Source: Rhabdophis nuchalis (taxonomy: Eukaryota > Chordata > Lepidosauria > Squamata > Natricidae). Taken from it: a stretch of 64,000 nucleotides of DNA. The position numbers were made by a program, and so were the translations under genes. The stretch is taken from assembly GCA_039707465.1 (NCBI GenBank), contig CM077643.1, positions 61,816,605 to 61,880,604 on the forward strand. The letters are read 5' to 3'. Of this stretch, positions 61,189 to 64,000 are shown one piece after another; the stretch's first letter is position 1, and the number at the start of each line of letters is the position of its first letter. Under the pieces are notes generated by a model, which searched no databases, was not told where the DNA came from, and saw nothing but the letters and a program-made list of their open reading frames with translations.

Positions 61189-62549
61189 TATTGTCAGTCT
61201 TTTAAATAAATTTTAAGAATAAAAACTGAGAAGTGAAATAGTAGCTTTCCACTTAATAGATGGAGTGATAGTTCATTATTATATAACAAATTAGTTTGTA
61301 TAAGAGAATCCAAATCTGGGTCAATATCAGAGGTGAGAGAAAATCTATACTGGTTTAATTCTTGAATCTTGTTGTAGGTGTGAGCCTGTAGGGATAATTT
61401 CATCTTCTTGGAACTGCATTGAACGTGAAAGTTGGGAAGTTATACTCTCCTCTAAGTTGTTGTCCAGTAGATCTAAGCGATGTCAATGTAGAGGTTTGTT
61501 TTAAAATCAGGAATCTATTCTGAAGATCTGTTAACTGAGCATAACTATGAGTCATTGGAGGAGAGAAAAATTATCTCTACACTAAAGTGATGGTTTCTGT
61601 AATAATTATCTTCTAGATAGAAGGCTGCAGCCTTAAGCAAGTGGGGAGAATGCAGCTGAATCAGGCTGGATTGCAGCATCTTTAAAATTCTGGTAGAGAA
61701 AACACTATTTTTGTTGAATAGTCTGCCATTCTAAACATTTTCGGTACATTGCATGATTTATGAACAAGATTCTTTTAAACCCTAGTAAACTAGGCAGAAA
61801 GTGAAATGTATCCAGATCTATGAGCTTGGGATGACAGTTTAGAAGCTTGCTTGGCAGATTTATTACCGCTTTCTGATGTGCAGAATTCCTAGCCAACAAG
61901 CTATTTAAAGGGATAAACAGCAGAGCCTGATCCTTTGAAGCACTCAAGTTTTATTTCCACTGTTTTTAGTAGAACATTTAGCATTGTTAGATGTGATATG
62001 GCAACTACTAGCACCAGGCATTGTTAAAGCTTGAATGAGCTTATCAAGTTTAAATTGGATGTCATTTAGAGAAAAGAATTTTTGTGGGGCCTTTTCTTTC
62101 TGTTCCCTGCAATATAGTATGGCTGATGGCAACTAGAGTTATATCAAACCTTGTTGGGCAATATGGAGTTGGCAAGTGTTGTCTTTTCTCAACCTACTTT
62201 GGAGAAATGTGGAGTTTTCTTTTTCAAGATAGCAAGCTTGTTTTTAGGTAAAGGGGTACTTACAGCTCTGTGAGAAATATGGCGGACTAGGAAATATATA
62301 ATTTGTTTATTCCTAACTTGGTTTGCTGTTTCCCCACCTTTTTGTGCCTTGTTGAATACTATCTTGGTTTTTTATCAGTCTTTTCTTCTTAGTTCTAGGT
62401 TGATTCTCTCCTTGATTTTCTTTGGTGGTCATTTCCAAAGTAATCTATTTTAATTTTTAGCTTGGCATTTTCTTCCTTTGTATAGATACCATTGCCACCT
62501 CTCAAAAAACTTGATATTTCCATCCACTACATGCTACATTAGCTTTAGA
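61189..62549. other. Intergenic DNA, nothing recognised
   Basis: AT-rich with no coding signal. 62872-64000 is similar, apart from the arm at 63205-63262 shared with 30837. Confidence 0.45.
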
Positions 62550-62557
62550 GGCCTCAT

Positions 62558-62863
62558 CAGTGGTGGGTTCCGGATCCTGTCGCAACTGGTATGCTGCGAC
62601 GGGGCCAGGCGTCCACCATGTGCACGCATGCTGCGCACTTATGCGCATCCACCGCCCTGCGACACTCCAGCTGCTTGGCGGAGCATTGCGCAGGCGCCGT
62701 ACATTACGTGTACATGCACTAATGGGCCCGTTGGCTCAAATACAGGTAAGGAATGTGGGCAGGCGGATGGGTCCTCCAAAGCACCATTCCGGTACGGTGC
62801 CTGCTGCTCCCAGCAGCCACCGGTATGCCTGTACCGGGGCGTACCGGCCAGAACCCACCACCA
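62558..62863. mobile_element. hAT MITE, CAGTGGTGGGTT family
   Basis: Starts CAGTGGTGGGTTCCGG and ends GAACCCACCACCA; flanks GGCCTCAT and GGCTTCAC (6 of 8). Confidence 0.82.
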
Positions 62864-64000
62864 GGCTTCACCCATACTACATCACCCATATATAGTTAGC
62901 TTAAACTTGCCAACGGCTCCCTTTAAAAATGAGATTTTAAAACTTTATATTCAAGGTAGGATACCAACATCTGAACTAAAAATCAAAGACGTGTCTAGAA
63001 GAAGCATGCTAACACAGGTCATTGCACTGTAAAATCATGAACAAGTCCATTGTCACTATCTATGGGCTAATATGAAGTTCGGTTAGCCTATAAAGCAGAG
63101 CTGTCTACCCAGATATTTGAAGAGACAAAGGAGAACAAGGACAATTGGAAAGGAGAACAAAGGAGGGAAAAGGAAGACACACTAATTATTTAATATTTGC
63201 TCTACATTTATTGGAGGGGAAGGGATTACAAGCGAGTAAACAGTCCCACAATGGGAATACACTGAGAAGAACGCGCTAGCCTCAATTGTTTGCCTACGGT
63301 GTTCCTGGTTAGGAGGTAAAAACTTTCAGCTGGTGACTAATTAAGGTCCTGTCAATTTCAGGCAGCAATGCAAGCCAGCCTGAAGGTAATAATCAATTAA
63401 TTAGGGTCACTGCTCAGAGCTTGTTAACTCGCAATTAGCACTTATTAGGAAAGTGCTGCCTAATAGAAAAAAAAGCTGCTTGAGGAGAGAAAGATGCTCA
63501 AAAAGCCAGACAATATTTGATTTTAAGACTATGCCTGCCAGATGGGGGTAGGTGGGAATAGAAAAGACATGTCTTCCTTTTGTTGGATGTCTGGTAGCCC
63601 TACATAGGCTTACTAGCCTTTGAGTAAAATTGTCTACCAACCACCAGTATCCAGGGCCAAACAAACATTTTTTTGGGCCAAAGTGATACATCAGGTTTCA
63701 GAATTTGGCAATGATTGTCAACTCTTCAGAAACTTCACTTATTCAGGAATTGGTATACACAACAGAAGACTCACAAACACAACTCTGTTGGACTCTACAG
63801 TAGACAAAAATTATACCATCTAATGGATCATTTGCTACTGTATTGTGCCCCTGAAGTTAAACTCTAGGCTTATTCCATAACAGAGTTAATAGACACTTCA
63901 ACAGTCTCTTGATGGCTATAGAAGGTAGAGGGAAAAATGTTACATAGCAATTCTGTATAGCTTGCCCCCTTCAGTACTTATTCACAATCTCTTTACTTTT

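Overview
This window looks like nuclear DNA of a squamate reptile, possibly a snake. It is AT-rich and intron-poor in coding sequence. It carries a repeat set typical of squamates: a Sauria-type tRNA SINE, a BovB LINE fragment, a SPIN-like hAT element, CR1 ends and many 3' ends of one L2-like LINE. It also has Helitrons, many hAT and Tigger/mariner MITEs, and one DIRS retrotransposon. No bacterial-style gene, rRNA, stand-alone tRNA gene or CRISPR array was seen.

One host gene is supported. It lies on the minus strand and is the orthologue of the small one-helix membrane protein C14orf132. Coding exon 1 (58500-58526) sits in a CpG island (about 58280-59060). Coding exon 2 (24759-24983) is 33.5 kb away. 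The spliced product is 83 residues with perfect GT/AG sites and phase-0 joining. Most of the window is therefore intron 1 (24984-58499). Positions below 24759 are 3'UTR and downstream DNA, and positions above about 59060 are upstream intergenic DNA.

The most striking element is a nearly complete DIRS-1-like tyrosine-recombinase retrotransposon (39976-45836, 5.86 kb) in intron 1, in the same orientation as the host gene. Its ends can be read to the base. It has 113-bp inverted terminal repeats with two mismatches, and an internal complementary region built from the complements of both outer ends. The ends and the internal region share the trinucleotide AAT. It encodes Gag, an RT/RNase H/methyltransferase-like polyprotein and an intact 358-residue tyrosine recombinase. 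Two single-base frame breaks both lie in ten-base G tracts (minus strand).

Region by region: 1-230 is a Helitron-type microsatellite plus a MITE end. 2045-7642 holds hAT MITEs, a 1.9-kb L2-like LINE and a mariner-like MITE. 10572-11565 holds a hAT element and a Sauria SINE inserted in an L2 tail. 13046-14880 holds CR1/L2 ends and a minisatellite. 17369-22840 has palindromic MITEs, CR1 and L2 tails. 24160-25000 is an L2 end and exon 2. 27701-30655 holds four DNA-transposon relics. 33852-39350 has a hAT MITE, a Helitron, an LINE RT fragment and a MITE split by an L2. 39976-46232 is the DIRS and a SPIN-like element. 48663-52546 has BovB, a SINE, a composite palindromic MITE and a second Helitron. 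53878-57733 holds further MITEs, a perfect 34-bp inverted repeat and L2 tails. 58280-59060 is the promoter CpG island, and 60010-62863 has CR1 and hAT copies. Family names rest on recognised motifs and end sequences, not on database searches.
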